64,000 bases of DNA, from positions 124,001 to 188,000 of the forward strand of contig JAQGDQ010000362.1 in the NCBI GenBank assembly GCA_030141605.1, given 5' to 3'. Position numbers and translations under genes: made by a program. Shown here piece by piece: positions 1 to 11,833 of this stretch. The first letter of the stretch is position 1, and each line of letters opens with the position of its first letter. Below the pieces are notes generated by a model, which worked only from the letters and a program-made list of their open reading frames with translations, was not told the origin of the DNA and searched no databases. This DNA comes from Tubiluchus corallicola (lineage: Eukaryota > Priapulida > Priapulimorpha > Priapulimorphida > Tubiluchidae).

Positions 1-1149
1 TGTAAATGTTTAATTAAACTTCGGCAGCTTACTTAATGTTCATGCAAAAATGTCACAAAATTAGCTAACTGATTTTCTGTAATAACTTATCATACTTTTG
101 ATGGAAATTGAGAGCTTTTCTACAGAAAATAAATGATGTCATTGGTAGAACAGTGGGCATTCAAAATGGGAGAGTCAAAGAGTGAAATAATCGTAACTTT
201 AAAGTCATTTTACTAATTACGCGAAGCATTAATTTTATTACATTTTTATTACTAGATCCTTCTAACATTTTTCGCGAACAGTGAAATAAGTCTAGAAGAC
301 TTGGCCTTTCCTGGAAGTCAAAGTATCATAAGTTAACTCTAAGGTTGACTCTTCGGTGGCGTCTCGCGGCTCCAGATATCCCATATTGCAGAACTGAATA
401 CTCTCAAGTTCTGGAACATTCTATTTCTATTTTGGATAAATTTCTTTATATAGATATGACCTTTCCTAACGTCGTATTTGTAATAGTGATGTAAATCATT
501 ATGTTCAGTCACTTTGGTCAACGTTTTTCAAAAAACCAGCTAAGCGATCGAGTTTTTGTGCTGTTTGTGAGGACGTGAACTGTTTATATACCGGTATTGT
601 AAATTGCGGTTCAGTTAACGTAAGTTTTTCATCAAAGCTTCACTTTATTACAACGGTATAATATGGCAATTCAGGCACGTAAACTGAAGCAGTTTTCCAG
701 GCTTTGACAATTGATCAACTTTAATAGGACTAAAGTATACTAAAAACTAAGTATAGTCTATTCTTACTGTAAATGTTCTTGTAAATAGTGTATAAATTCT
801 GTTGTGGTGAGGATCTTAAATCATGTTGTACAAACTGCGTGATCCAATCCTAAATAAATTATGTTTAAACTACTAGGAGATTGCGACAAGTTTTCAATTC
901 ATGAATCATAATGACTTGGATTTACGTTTCGTGTCTTGGAATAACTATAGTATTTCTTACATTGAATTTACTGTAAAAGACATCTATGAACAGCTTTCCA
1001 AAGTTAAACCTTTTAAAGCTGTTGGCCTAGGCAATGTTCATGATTTTATATTGAAATAATGTGCCTGACAATTGTCATTGCCTCTCTTCTTTTTTGCAAA
1101 TCCTTGGATTGTTCTATAGTTTCTCAAGACTGGTTAGATTGCAATGTTA
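1..1149. other. No recognised gene
   Basis: AT-rich sequence with only short, unconvincing open frames. I see no splice-bounded exon, RNA gene or clear repeat end here. The last part leads into the LINE remnant that follows, so some of it may be undetected LINE sequence. Confidence 0.4.
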
Positions 1150-3215
1150 CCCTACCCTTAAAATCCTAGCACCAACTTGACATATGATGAATTACACCCT
1201 ATTTCTCTATCTTCTGTTGTTTCTAAATTCCTGCTGTCTTCTGGTCAATTCAGTAATAATCAACATGGCTCATTACCACAATGTTCCACCATAACAGATC
1301 TTCTCGAATGCCTAAATGACTGGTCCAAATTCTTTGATGACCCTTCTCTCCCATCAAATACATTTTATATATTGATTTTACAGAAGCATTTGTCATTTTC
1401 TAAATCACAGATGGCAAAGAGTAGTTTTAAATTGTGTAACCACTTCCTGGAAAAATGTAACCAGCAGCATTCCTCAAGGGACTTTGCCCGGACCCTATTT
1501 TTATCAATGATATTACTGATTGTGTATCCCCTGACGTCTGATTTAATCGCATACCAATGTTTGTTGATGATATAAAACCTTACCGTCCAATTAGGAATTC
1601 CTCTGATCAAGAGATCTTATACTGAAATTGAGCGATAGTATGACAACTGGTTAGTGTCCCGCAAACGTAGTAAATGCAGTGCACTTTATATTCGTTCTAA
1701 TTCTACAATGCCTTATTACCTGAGAGATGGTGTTATTGAAGAAAAATCAGTTGTACGTGATTTGGGAGTATTAATCTCAAACAACCTGAAGTGGAACTCG
1801 CATATTAAGCATATTATTTCTCAGGCCAATAAATGCATTGGAATGATGAAACGCTGCATTTCATCACATAGTGCAAAAGTTATTGTTCCTCTTTATAAAG
1901 CTGTAGTTAGACCAGTACTTGAGCATGCATGCATTGTTTGGTCACCACAGTATGTTACTCTGAAAGATGCTTTAGAAAGAACTCAATGGAGATGTATTTG
2001 TCTCAGGACTTTACGATGCCTTAGGCTGATACCCTAGATCTGTCCCGCCCTTCTGTATTGTGAATTTATGATTGATTATGAACTTAACAGATTAAACAAT
2101 TACTTGTGGTGTATTAGTTTATACATCGTCATTGTTAATTATGTGTATATGAACCACGCTTATATACAAGCAGGCTGGGCAACTACTTGTTGTGTAATAC
2201 CTTGTACTTGTATGTTATATGGCACTTGGTTCGTTATATAACAACTGGTTTCTGTAACTGCCTGTTGTGTGTTATATAACACTTGTTTTACATGAATATG
2301 AACAGGTACACATTTTCCAAGGAGAATAAGAATTTTTTTAACTTGCTCACTTAAAATGTGGTGCCTCTCAAACTTCGGCGCCCAGGCTATAGCCTAGCCA
2401 GCCTATTGATTAATACGCCCCTGATTAGTCTGGCCTCTCATATTCAACCTGACTCTGCATCTTCTCTTGAACAATGCCATGATACTATAGATCTTATTAA
2501 CTGTTATAAAGTCATTAGTAATAGTTCTATTTTGCTTAGAGGACAATTTTTTTCTAAACCGCTACGTGATTTATGTGAACAACTCTAAATTATTTGTATA
2601 ATAAATATCAGAGCCCATTTCTTCTCTTCTCGTGTTGTGAGCCTTAGGAATTCTCTTAAAAGTGAAGCAGTTGTTGCATCAAATCTGCTGCAATTTCGCA
2701 AATTGAGGAGAGACCGTCGATGGTTAGATCTCTTAGACTTCGCAAGCATCTAATAACTATTACGTCTACAGCTTAAGGAATTTAAAAGTTGCTTATAATA
2801 AAGGGATCAGAATTTTGTTTAATCTACCTTATGATTGCTCTGCTAGACAATGAGTACTGACCTAAATTTACCATATTTTTATTTTATTATTAGAGGATCT
2901 ATTTATTCACTAAAAATTAGAGCTGCTGACACCTACAACGAATTGGTAAGCAATATATTTAACAGTGACTGTTTATTTATATCTAAGTTGCATAAGCATA
3001 GGAAAAATGCTTATATACTGTAGCCCAATAATGAAAAGTTGTAAATATTGTAAATACTTAATTAACCGTACTTAATTGTGAGAAATACTAACCGATAATT
3101 GTGTACTGATTTATATGTATAATGTTTGTTTGTTAACTATGATTTGTATTGTGTTGTAATATGGACTTTGTTCCAAAATAAAAGTATTCAATCAATCAAT
3201 CAGCAAGCAAGCAAG
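1150..3215 (+). mobile_element. Decayed CR1/L2-like non-LTR retrotransposon (LINE), 3' half
   Basis: Several broken frames read like the reverse transcriptase and C-terminal part of a non-LTR element. At 1177-1500 there is a stretch resembling the RT fingers and palm (STITDLLECLNDWS, then a degenerate FSKAF-like motif). At 1654-2010 is the thumb region with VVRDLGVLISNNLKWNSHI and LYKAVVRPVLEHACIVWSP. The C-terminal tail follows in pieces at 2350-2755 (FFSSRVVSLRNSL and similar). The 3' end resembles other LINE tails: a GGACTTTGTTCCAAAATAAA block, then short ATTCAATC/AAGC repeats. Stops and frameshifts show that it is dead. The subfamily assignment is by memory of motif style only. Confidence 0.75.
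2100..2340. repeat. Possible insertion inside the LINE with repeated GTTATATAACA-like motifs
   Basis: This block interrupts the LINE coding remnants. It contains short direct and inverted motifs (TTGTGTAATACC, TATGTTATATGGC, CGTTATATAACAAC, GTGTTATATAACAC). It could be a small non-autonomous element inserted in the LINE, but no target duplication was identified. Confidence 0.3.
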
Positions 3216-3606
3216 TTTCCAACATGACATTTAACAGCATTGCTATTTCTTTTATTCGGTGGAAAAAATAATTCAAAAAATCTAATAAAAATGATTCAGC
3301 AATATAGATTTGGGGGGGGGGGGGGAATGGAAATCTTTTTAAATAGATTTGGAAAGAATTTAAATAATTTTATTACATGTTTTGTTTCCTAATTGGACCT
3401 GAGAATTATTTCAACTTTACAAAAGTCGATAGTTAACATAATTAGGTTGTGAAATTGTAAAAACTACTATGAACAAATTTTCATTTAGTGATAAATGCAT
3501 AGGCGAGGTGTAATTGTAGGCTAAGTAAACAGTTGAAGAGCTGTTGAATGGATGAATGTTATAAGCAAAATCTGTAGCAACATCTTAGACACATGCATTA
3601 CTTTTA

Positions 3607-4591
3607 ATTTAGAGCAGGGGTGTGCAAACTGTGGCCCCCTGAAGAAGTTTGTCAACCTAATGAAAGTGCAGCCCAGTTGATGAATTGAGTCGCAAGTATC
3701 TAGCTGAAGTCCCCGCCATGATCGCAAAAATAGTGTGAGTAGTTTTTTCCTCTAGATCGGATCGCATTAACTCTTGCAAGACGGTTGACACTTAATGTCA
3801 CTGTAGGACATGACGAAATTACACGTTACTCATTTGGAACACAAAAAAGCAATGTAATCACAGAACGCAGCAAACTGCCATGGAAGCCGCCATTGAAATG
3901 CTCAAATGTGCAAGAAATGCGAGAAGCAATCTGATTGGCTGGTAGGAAGACCAACCAGCCAGTCTCTAGGCTTTTATTATTGGGCCTGTTGATCTGTCCA
4001 GTCGTCTTCTTGGTCATAGCAGGTAGATCATTTTGACTTGGTTATTTTACAAAATAAATTATAAATAAATAAATTACAAATAAAATTATAAAATAACCAA
4101 GTCAAAATGATCTACCTACTATATAACCAAGAAGACAACTGGGCCGATCAGGTAGCCAGCAAGCTGAAAAAGTGTGGTCACCCCTGATACAGGGGATTCT
4201 CAAATTTCAGTTTCTGGTTAGGCTCAGTACTAGATGCCTTGGTCAGTGGCTTGGTTTCATCGTTTCATCAGTTGTAGTGTTCTTAAAGATCAGAAACATA
4301 GATAGGAAATCGAGTCAAGACAGATTAATATTCACTGTACTACACAGACTGTGTGATACACTGTAATATGCATTGTATTAAAATTACCACTATCTGGCAA
4401 TATAGATTTTAATAACTTCTAAAATACTTTTCTCGAGTGTGGCAGTAACGATGTGTGAAGATCGAATGCAAAAAAATCGTTATTAGGTCCTACTGTTCTT
4501 GGCTCCCTGACCGAACTACGGCCCGCGTAAATTGCAGGAAAGTTTAATGTGGCCCGGCTAGTCAGATAATTTGCACACCCCTGATTTAGAG
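3607..4591. mobile_element. Non-autonomous hAT element with intact ends and 8-bp target duplication
   Basis: The element proper is 3615-4583 (969 bp). It begins CAGGGGTGTGCAAA and ends with the exact inverse TTTGCACACCCCTG, the type of terminal inverted repeat seen in hAT transposons. It is flanked on both sides by the same eight bases, ATTTAGAG (3607-3614 and 4584-4591), and 8-bp duplications are the hAT signature. There is no transposase inside. Internally it has a long hairpin and a second CACCCCTG/CAGGGG junction near 4180-4195, which suggests a composite of two hAT-like elements. Confidence 0.85.
3998..4142. repeat. Long inverted repeat (hairpin) inside the hAT element
   Basis: The arms at about 3998-4049 and 4088-4142 are near-perfect reverse complements (for example AGATCATTTTGACTTGGTTA against TAACCAAGTCAAAATGATCT), separated by a short AT-rich loop. 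One arm carries a few small differences. It may be a separate palindromic element inserted in the hAT copy. Confidence 0.8.
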
Positions 4592-6740
4592 GTTTTTTGG
4601 AGGTATTTTTTAATTAAGTGGGTGAGATTTTTGTCTTAACTGGATAAACTTGGTTGACACCAAGATTATCTATTATCTCTAGTAAAGTTGTGCAGTGCAT
4701 CCTTTATCATTATCAATTGTTAAACAATTTTGAATTATACTCATTGAAATATGGTCTAATTTTAAATGCTGGAGTGACATTTGTAGTCAAAGCTAACTGT
4801 AAACTCTAGGACAACAACAGTATATACACACATAGCTTTACATTAGTACTTTTAATAAACATAAACCTTGTAAATGACACAAAATGCATGCAGGCTTAAA
4901 GAGGTTGGTAAAGAGATAGAGTTGGTGAAGCAGACAATTGTTATGCATAACAGATCCTGTCCAAATGTTCTGTTCTCTACTTTTGTTACATTTGACTGAG
5001 ATTTGTGACATTCATTTGTCTAAGTACACAGTTCTGCAACTATGCATGCCAGATGTGGCTGATGCAGCTGTGCTATGCTACATTGTTGCATTTGTTTAAG
5101 AGTTTATCTGTTGCCCATTTGTATTGTTAATGAAACGGCTAGCTAATTTTGCACATAATGTGGGGAATAATTATCATCTTTAACTGCAGCACATTACCTG
5201 TTGCTGCTGTAGCAGCCAGTATAATGCCAAAATAATTAATTTGGTGCGATATTTAATGGTACAGCTAACAAAAAAAGTACCATGACAAATGAACGAAAAA
5301 AATTCTAGGTCCATTGTGATGAACTCTCTTAGTTGAGAGAAAAAGAGTTAAAAAAATCACAAAAGTGTTAAATTTGTAAGTACTGTATTCCAGATAAGTT
5401 GAATTACACTGTATTCCAGATAAGTTTACTTTTACTGTGACACAATTCATTGTACCACATTTACACAAGATCACACAATCTGCACAATAATTGTAGAAAC
5501 TAAGAATCATAATAATTGGCTTATTAATAATAATAATTTTAATTAAAATTTGCAACATGCCTGCTATGTCGCAAATCACTCCAAAACCGAGCTTAGAGTG
5601 ATTTATCGGTAAAAAATGAAAAAATTGAGAAAACCATATAACAAATCAGTTAGGGATTATAGAATAAGTTTAAGTGAGATTTAAAAAAGGGTTAATAGGA
5701 AGGCATTAATTTTAATTAGTAGTTTTATTTTATTATGATTATCCAATTACCAGTTAAGCATAGAATTCACAGCACAGAAAAAATACCGTGAGAGGAAAAA
5801 TGTATAAAGTAACAGTGTCAATAATGCTAATAGCTGGAACACTAGTAAGTGGCAATAAATACGACATTCATTTCAGGATAGAAGCTCAGCTAAATGTACT
5901 GTCGTGCAAAGCTACTTAAAAAGCAAAAAACTTTTGTCTTAAAAAGCAAGAAATACAGTATAAACTTTTTAGTTGAATCACCAGTGTTATAAAAATTACT
6001 TAATCAGCCAATATGTGTTTTATTAACAGCGATGCAACAACCACCTAATTTGCCAAAGCATATCACTGCTTGGTTTGTCAGAATAGTGGTGAAACAGGTT
6101 GAAATAAGCAGAAAATTAGAAAATTTACCAAGTCTTTTGCCAAGTCATACAGAGGACTAATTGTGTTGCAGCCAAGTCAGGCAGCAAATTTGTTACTGTT
6201 AATTCAGCCAGTTCTTGAAGTAACACCATTTCAGTGCAGTTGCTGCTAGCATGAGTTTTGCTTATAAAACATTCATATTTAATCAGACGATTATTAGGTA
6301 CAAGAAATATTGATGTTTGCCTTGCAGCAAAAATGTTTCCTGCTTGCCTTCCATCAGTGGACTATCTCACTTTAGAAATAACCGAAAAAAGCAAAAAATT
6401 ACAAAAAAGAAAAATATTGCATAGATTCTGCAAAGATTTAAATAAGGCTTCTTTGATACTGTAATTTCTTTTTGGTAGATATTTAATATCCTCAGTTCCT
6501 TGTTTAATGAAGCTGCTTTTCATTTTAAGGACATTTTTTAATTTTGTTTTGGTTTATGAGATATTAAGCACATTATAAGAAGTATTCCTTCAGTATTTCA
6601 AAATTTGAGGCATCGGGTAAAAAGTGCAAAATATTTTTATTACATCATGAAAAATAACTATATGTACAATTGTACACATTGCACATTGCCATTACAAATT
6701 ATGCGACATAACAGCAATGTAAGATCTGCAATGAAATTAT
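4592..6740. other. No recognised gene; probably degenerate transposon sequence
   Basis: I found no splice-bounded coding exon. The region leads into the hAT transposase remnant at 6741-7147 and may hold more decayed parts of the same element. Open frames here are short and of low complexity. Confidence 0.35.
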
Positions 6741-7147
6741 GTGTTGCAAAAACGAGGAATGGTCTCATTTTTTATTTCAGTTTTTCTTATTGTCATTAAT
6801 GTAGTATGCGAATTTCCTAATATCACCATCTCAGATTTCTCTGAAATTTTGACAGCGGTACCCTTATATATCGAAAATAGAAATGTGTTGAAACTCTTTG
6901 AGCGTAATGCTTCAGCTGATTGGGCTTGCAAGTGTGCACTTCAGTTCAGTTTGAGGGTATTTTTTGACATATCTTTTGACCTTGTCATTACACAAGTCAG
7001 TTGTGAACGTGCGTTCAGTAAGTTGAAAATCGTAAAAACTCTATACGCCCTTCACTGTCAAATGAGCTGCTTGAAACTTTTATGTTGATGAGCATCGAAA
7101 AGCATTTACTTTCTGAAATTTCTGTTGATAGATTGCTTGCTGTCTAG
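6741..7147 (+). pseudogene. hAT-type transposase remnant, C-terminal dimerisation region
   Basis: The frame ending near 7085 contains QVSCERAFSKLKIVKT, the signature of the C-terminal hAT dimerisation domain found in hAT transposases and in domesticated ZBED/ZMYM/TTF-type proteins. Just after it the reading frame shifts, and the expected continuation (SLSNELLETFMLMSIEKHLL) appears in another frame up to a stop at about 7147. The frameshift and the absence of a complete upstream domain mark it as a dead fragment. It reads on the + strand. It does not belong to the complete hAT element at 3615-4583, which lies 2 kb upstream. Confidence 0.75.
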
Positions 7148-8233
7148 CAGATTTGTGCTTTGTAAATTACTGAATTTTGACTGTTGTAGTGATATGTGCA
7201 CACATTAAAAAATGCAGACTTTCCAATTTTAATTATTCTTTGAAAACAGTTTCAAATTATGCTTTAAGAATGACTCGTATTGGTTGTTCTAGGATTGAGA
7301 TTTTCATTTTTATTATAAGATTATTAAAATTTTCTAGTATTTGTATTATGTTAATATGCTGATGTACTAATTAACATCATACAAAATGGCAACACTGACA
7401 GAGTTAGCCGTAGGAAAACATGGCTGCCTCCTCGCTAAAACAACGATGTCATAATACTTATTGCATTTTACGTTTTAAGTTAAAAAAATACGCTTTTATT
7501 TAAGTGTGTCAGGTAAGTATATGAAAGTACAAAAATTCTAAAATTCCCAATAAATGTTACCTACAGGGGTTATTGGACGGAAACAAAAGTACTTTTATTG
7601 TCAGCCTAATCTGACAACTGAAGAGTTTTCTATGTCATTAAGCAACCTTTTTTGCTAGCCAGATTTTGTGTTGATGGGAAAATTTCTTGTTTTTCTGTAA
7701 GGAGTTGCTATATCAACTTTTGTGACTTGAATAAAATGTTGAATTCTTTCTACTGTGGCTTTTACTTAGGAGTAATGAATCATTACCTATGTGCAGGAAC
7801 ATTTTACTGTTACCTCATATTTACCTCAGAAAATAAGATATTGTGATGGACAGGTTTTTTTGCAATCCGAATTCCCTCATTTAGATTTTGTTATAAGTTG
7901 CACAGTTTGTTGCTGAATCTTTCTCTATATCTCTAGAAGAAAAGCAGTATTAGGAAGCACTGTGTAGCTACATAATTTAACACGTCCATCCGTCAGGCAC
8001 CTCTCATGTTCAGTTGTTGAATTTTTTAGGGATAGTATTAATACCTTAAAAGATAAAGGTATGAAATGTACGAATTTACTGCGCCAGAATTTATTTTTTT
8101 ATGATATTAATTTACGGGTGGCACTTAGAATTTTTGAAGCTGTCATCGGACATATATGTTTGTATGTTTCAGAAACATAGTTACCATATTCTCTTAATTT
8201 TTGAAGAATAATGAACTGATCTAATTTAGAATC
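7148..8233. other. No recognised gene
   Basis: AT-rich spacer between the hAT remnant and the next LINE. No exon, RNA or clear repeat boundary was recognised. Confidence 0.35.
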
Positions 8234-9250
8234 ATGTTATGACGTGTTGAAATCTGAAAGTATTAATCTAAAAATGTGTCACTTGTTGTTGAATGTTGGT
8301 TCTAAAACAGTTCGAAATGCTGTGAAAGGTGAACTAGGTCAATTTCCGTTGTTTATTAATGTAGTCAAAAATTACCTGAATTTGTGGCTCCATCTCTTGG
8401 AGGCACCTGACAATAGCCAGGCAAAAGATGCATATGTTCTTTCTAAAGACATTAGCAAAACTGGTGGACTTTCGTGGGCTACGTTTATTAAAACTGTTTT
8501 GTTTGATTTGGGTTTTGGACATGTTTGGGAACACCAAGGTACATTTAATAAAATGAAATTGATCAAAGCCATTGATGATAAACTTGAATCTGGGTAATGA
8601 ACCGGGCTGCACCGAATGAAAATAGCGATAAACTTAGAGTGTATGTATAAACTTTTTAAAAATTCTTATAAGATGGAAAATTTTTTGTTGATTGGTATTC
8701 CAAAACATGTCAAAACTAACTTAACAAGATTTCGTATTAGTGCTCATAAATTAGCAATTGAAATAGGCAGATATCATAAGCCGAAAAATACTTGTAGAAC
8801 AACGAATATGTAAAAGTTGTTGTTACATGCAGAGGATGAATTGCATGTAATTACTGAATGTCCACTGTACACTCATGTAAGAGAGGAATGTTTTGGTATC
8901 CTTTGTGACTTTTGTCCTAACTTTCATTATACGTCTTCCAATGAGCAGCTCGTGTTTTTAAATACATCACAAGATGTAGAAGTTATTATAATTAATGCTA
9001 AATTGGTCCACAAAGAATTTGAAGATAAGCCCGACTGACATAACTCACTGACTAACTGAAATACATATGTAATATTAAGTTTATAATGTGTATGGTGCTC
9101 TGTCGTGTGCATTTTTTGTGCTTGAACCATTATACCACTTATATGTGGTTTCTTTGTTTAGAACTTTAGATGTATAATGTTTTTTAAGTTGTTTCTTTCT
9201 TTGTCTTTTGTAATTTCTTTCCTAGATGGTGAAATAAGTAAATAAATATT
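8234..9250 (+). mobile_element. LINE 3' fragment with C-terminal zinc-knuckle region
   Basis: The first frame (8244-8597) has a post-RT motif of the KGELGQFPLFINVVKNYLN type, seen in cnidarian and other invertebrate non-LTR elements. After a stop and small shifts, the C-terminus continues as LTRFRISAHKLAIEIGRYH, then a CxxC...EDELHVITECPLY zinc-knuckle-like block at about 8805-8870. The 3' end is an AT-rich tail with TAAGTAAATAAATA at about 9235. Stops and frameshifts show a dead copy. A related C-terminus lies on the - strand at 51.9-52.2 kb. Confidence 0.75.
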
Positions 9251-10796
9251 ATGGTCTTGGACGTATGGCACAAATGAATTGTGTTTCAGTAAAAAGTAAA
9301 AATTTAAAAGAGTACTGAGGTGTTTTTACAAGAACGTGTCTTTGTCATGTGTCCATGTCACACATTTACAACCTGCCATGTGCGACTCCATCCGTAAACT
9401 CACTATGGTCAATAAGGCCACCTTGCAGGGATGCACCGAATATTTGGATCGCCACCCGAATATCTATATGATTAGTACTTTATAACTGATAAAAACCTCC
9501 ATAAATTGACCATTTTTGCGTGTTTGTCTGTTAACGATATTTAAATTTGCAAGACCTTATTAGATTTTGATAAAATTCACCACAGGATGGAGAAGATATT
9601 GTAACATTAACACTAGACAAAAAAATTACCAACAGATCCACAAATAGTGAATAACAATTGAAGAAAAGCGCCGAATGATGTCACAAAATATTGACAATTC
9701 TTTTAGCACCCAAATGCTTAGCGTCAATGTATCTGAATTATTTTTTACGGATAGTTTATCAACTAACAGTCACTCAATAATTCTGTATCTGGAGAAGAAA
9801 AACAAGGTTTTGATGGGATCACCAAACATCATTTGATAGAGGAAAGAGGACATTTGACAAAACGCAAAAATCACAGTAATAGATAATCAATAAAAAGTAG
9901 TAAAATGTGCAGAATTTTGCATGCAACATGTACCAAGATTCCAAAAATTTTGATCTGCGGCTGCAAAACCAGTTTGCAATTTTTCGAGGTTGATTTATTA
10001 TCTAGTTATTTCAAAACAAATACACTCTGTTGTATTTTTTGGTGGCACTTATTTTGTTACAATGTAATTTCTTCTTATATTTACCGAAGTTTGGCACTTT
10101 GAGAAGATGACATGTAAAATTGTTTGTTTCACTTAACATTATTTTCACTGTTAATTCGCTGTTTAGATACAAAAATTTTTGACATCATTTGCATCTTTTC
10201 TAAGACCTTCTATCTTTATAACTGTCAAAAGAATACTGTATTCGAAGCATATGTCGTAAATGTGTCATCTCTTGCTGAGATACAGCTTTATCAATAGATG
10301 TTACGTCTTGATAATAGCACAGGCTTGTACTTTTAAATTGCTGTTGAACTGCTTGAATTATTTTTTAGTCCACTTACACAAAAGACTTTTAAGCACATGC
10401 TTGTTAGGTGTAACAAAACTGGGTTAAATGAGTTTCTACTCTTCACCTGACTTGCAAAGGGCAGCATGTTGTGCATTCCATCATCGCAAGCGCATTATAA
10501 ACCTACTGAACTTAAGCATCACGCCACCTGTTCAGTGGAGGATTAAGTGTTACACTTTCTATAATTAGGCTTTCTCAAACCTATCGTTATCTTGTGCAGC
10601 TTTTGTGTTCCATTGATTCGGCCCATTCATAAAAGAATAGTGCGTAAGAAGTCAGGTAGACGGTCGTTTATTTGCGTGGTGGCATCATTTGCATTCACCT
10701 GTTGGGCATTCGGTGTAATTCAGTATATTTGTGATATATTACATTTGATATAGTGGCACTTGTAATTTTGAATTGTTCTGGCATATTTCTACATAG
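9251..10796. other. No recognised gene; one hAT-like terminal sequence
   Basis: At 9427-9444 the sequence CAGGGATGCACCGAATAT matches the style of hAT terminal inverted repeats. I did not find the matching right end, so it may be a truncated element. Otherwise nothing supportable was seen. Confidence 0.3.
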
Positions 10797-11035
10797 AAAA
10801 ATATGTTATTCACAAAGAATCTTCCTAGACGTACTTCTCATAATGACGAGCACCCTTTAATATCATCTGAAAGTGAATCATATCACACGGCTCAGAGTGC
10901 AGTATACTTTTATCATGACATGCCTTCCTGGAGACAAATTGTTCCTAAAGTGAAGAAGCAAGCTAAAAGATTCAACAATTCATTCCGTAGGAAAAAGCAA
11001 AAAAACCATGTACAGGTGAACAATGCTTTGTGCAG
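10797..11035 (+). CDS. Candidate upstream coding exon (possible N-terminal extension of the DnaJ gene)
   Basis: An ATG at 10803 opens 77 codons rich in Ser, Arg and Lys (for example KVKKQAKRFNNSFRRKKQ), followed by a good splice donor CAG|GTAATA at 11036. A possible acceptor TTTCTACATAG lies just before it. If joined to the acceptor at 13489, the frame runs on as ...LCRTIM into the DnaJ start, with no stop. It could therefore be an alternative first exon giving an N-terminally extended DnaJ, a 5' exon of another transcript, or a chance frame. I do not recognise the sequence. In-frame joining alone has a one-in-three chance. Confidence 0.3.
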
Positions 11036-11221
11036 GTAATAAAGTATTAAAAAAGATAGTTATTAAAACTGGTAATAATCAAAATTTTAAATTGGTCTTT
11101 GTGACACCTGTTCGCTGTGCTTAAATTATATTTTGGCAAAAAAGAGATTAAATTGCATACGTTGTTTTCAGTTCATTATCTTTTCATTTATAAAGTTTTT
11201 TTGTGTGTAAGTATATATCCA

Positions 11222-11833
11222 AGGGCGTAGCAGGTTTTAAAGTTAGGGGAGCAAGCTCGTAAAAAAGGCGTCATGACACATAGCAAACAATTCTTAATGC
11301 AGACACAGTTTTGAAAGAAGTACATAATTGTTATTTTGTATTTAAAATTAAAACACAGTAAAAAGCTTTACAGTAAGTTCATAAATCTCAAAACATAGAT
11401 AATAAAAACATGCATGTTATTAAATAATTTTTAATTTTAAATTAAAATGAAAACCAAATTAAGCATTGTGAAAATGCATCATGAAGGAATGTATAATTGA
11501 CAGTAGGCCTACTGCTAGACAATCACGTGTAGACAATTGTGTGATAAGAATTTTTATAATAATTAGGTTTGGAGCAATTTGATCCTTGGTTCGATCAGTC
11601 AACCTTGACAAATAAGTTGCGTAGATGCATGCTCATTTCAAAAACACACGAGGCAAGTTGGTCAAATAAAGTAATGACTACAGAAAATTCTTCCAAGGTC
11701 ATACGAATAAAAATAAGAATTAAAAAAAGACTCGACTTTTATTGCACAAGTGAAAAGGTGCCAACTTTGAAAAATGTTCTCGGGGGGGGGGGGGATAGTT
11801 GCTTCCCTTGCTTCACTATTAACTAAGCCACTG
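11222..11833. mobile_element. Possible degenerate DNA element with GGCGTAGC / GCCACTG ends
   Basis: The left end has AAGGGCGTAGCAGGTTTT. The right end has a G-run, then TTAACTAAGCCACTG, which resembles the inverted form of a CAGTGGCGTAGC-type terminus. The match is imperfect and no target duplication was seen, so this is only a suggestion. Confidence 0.25.
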
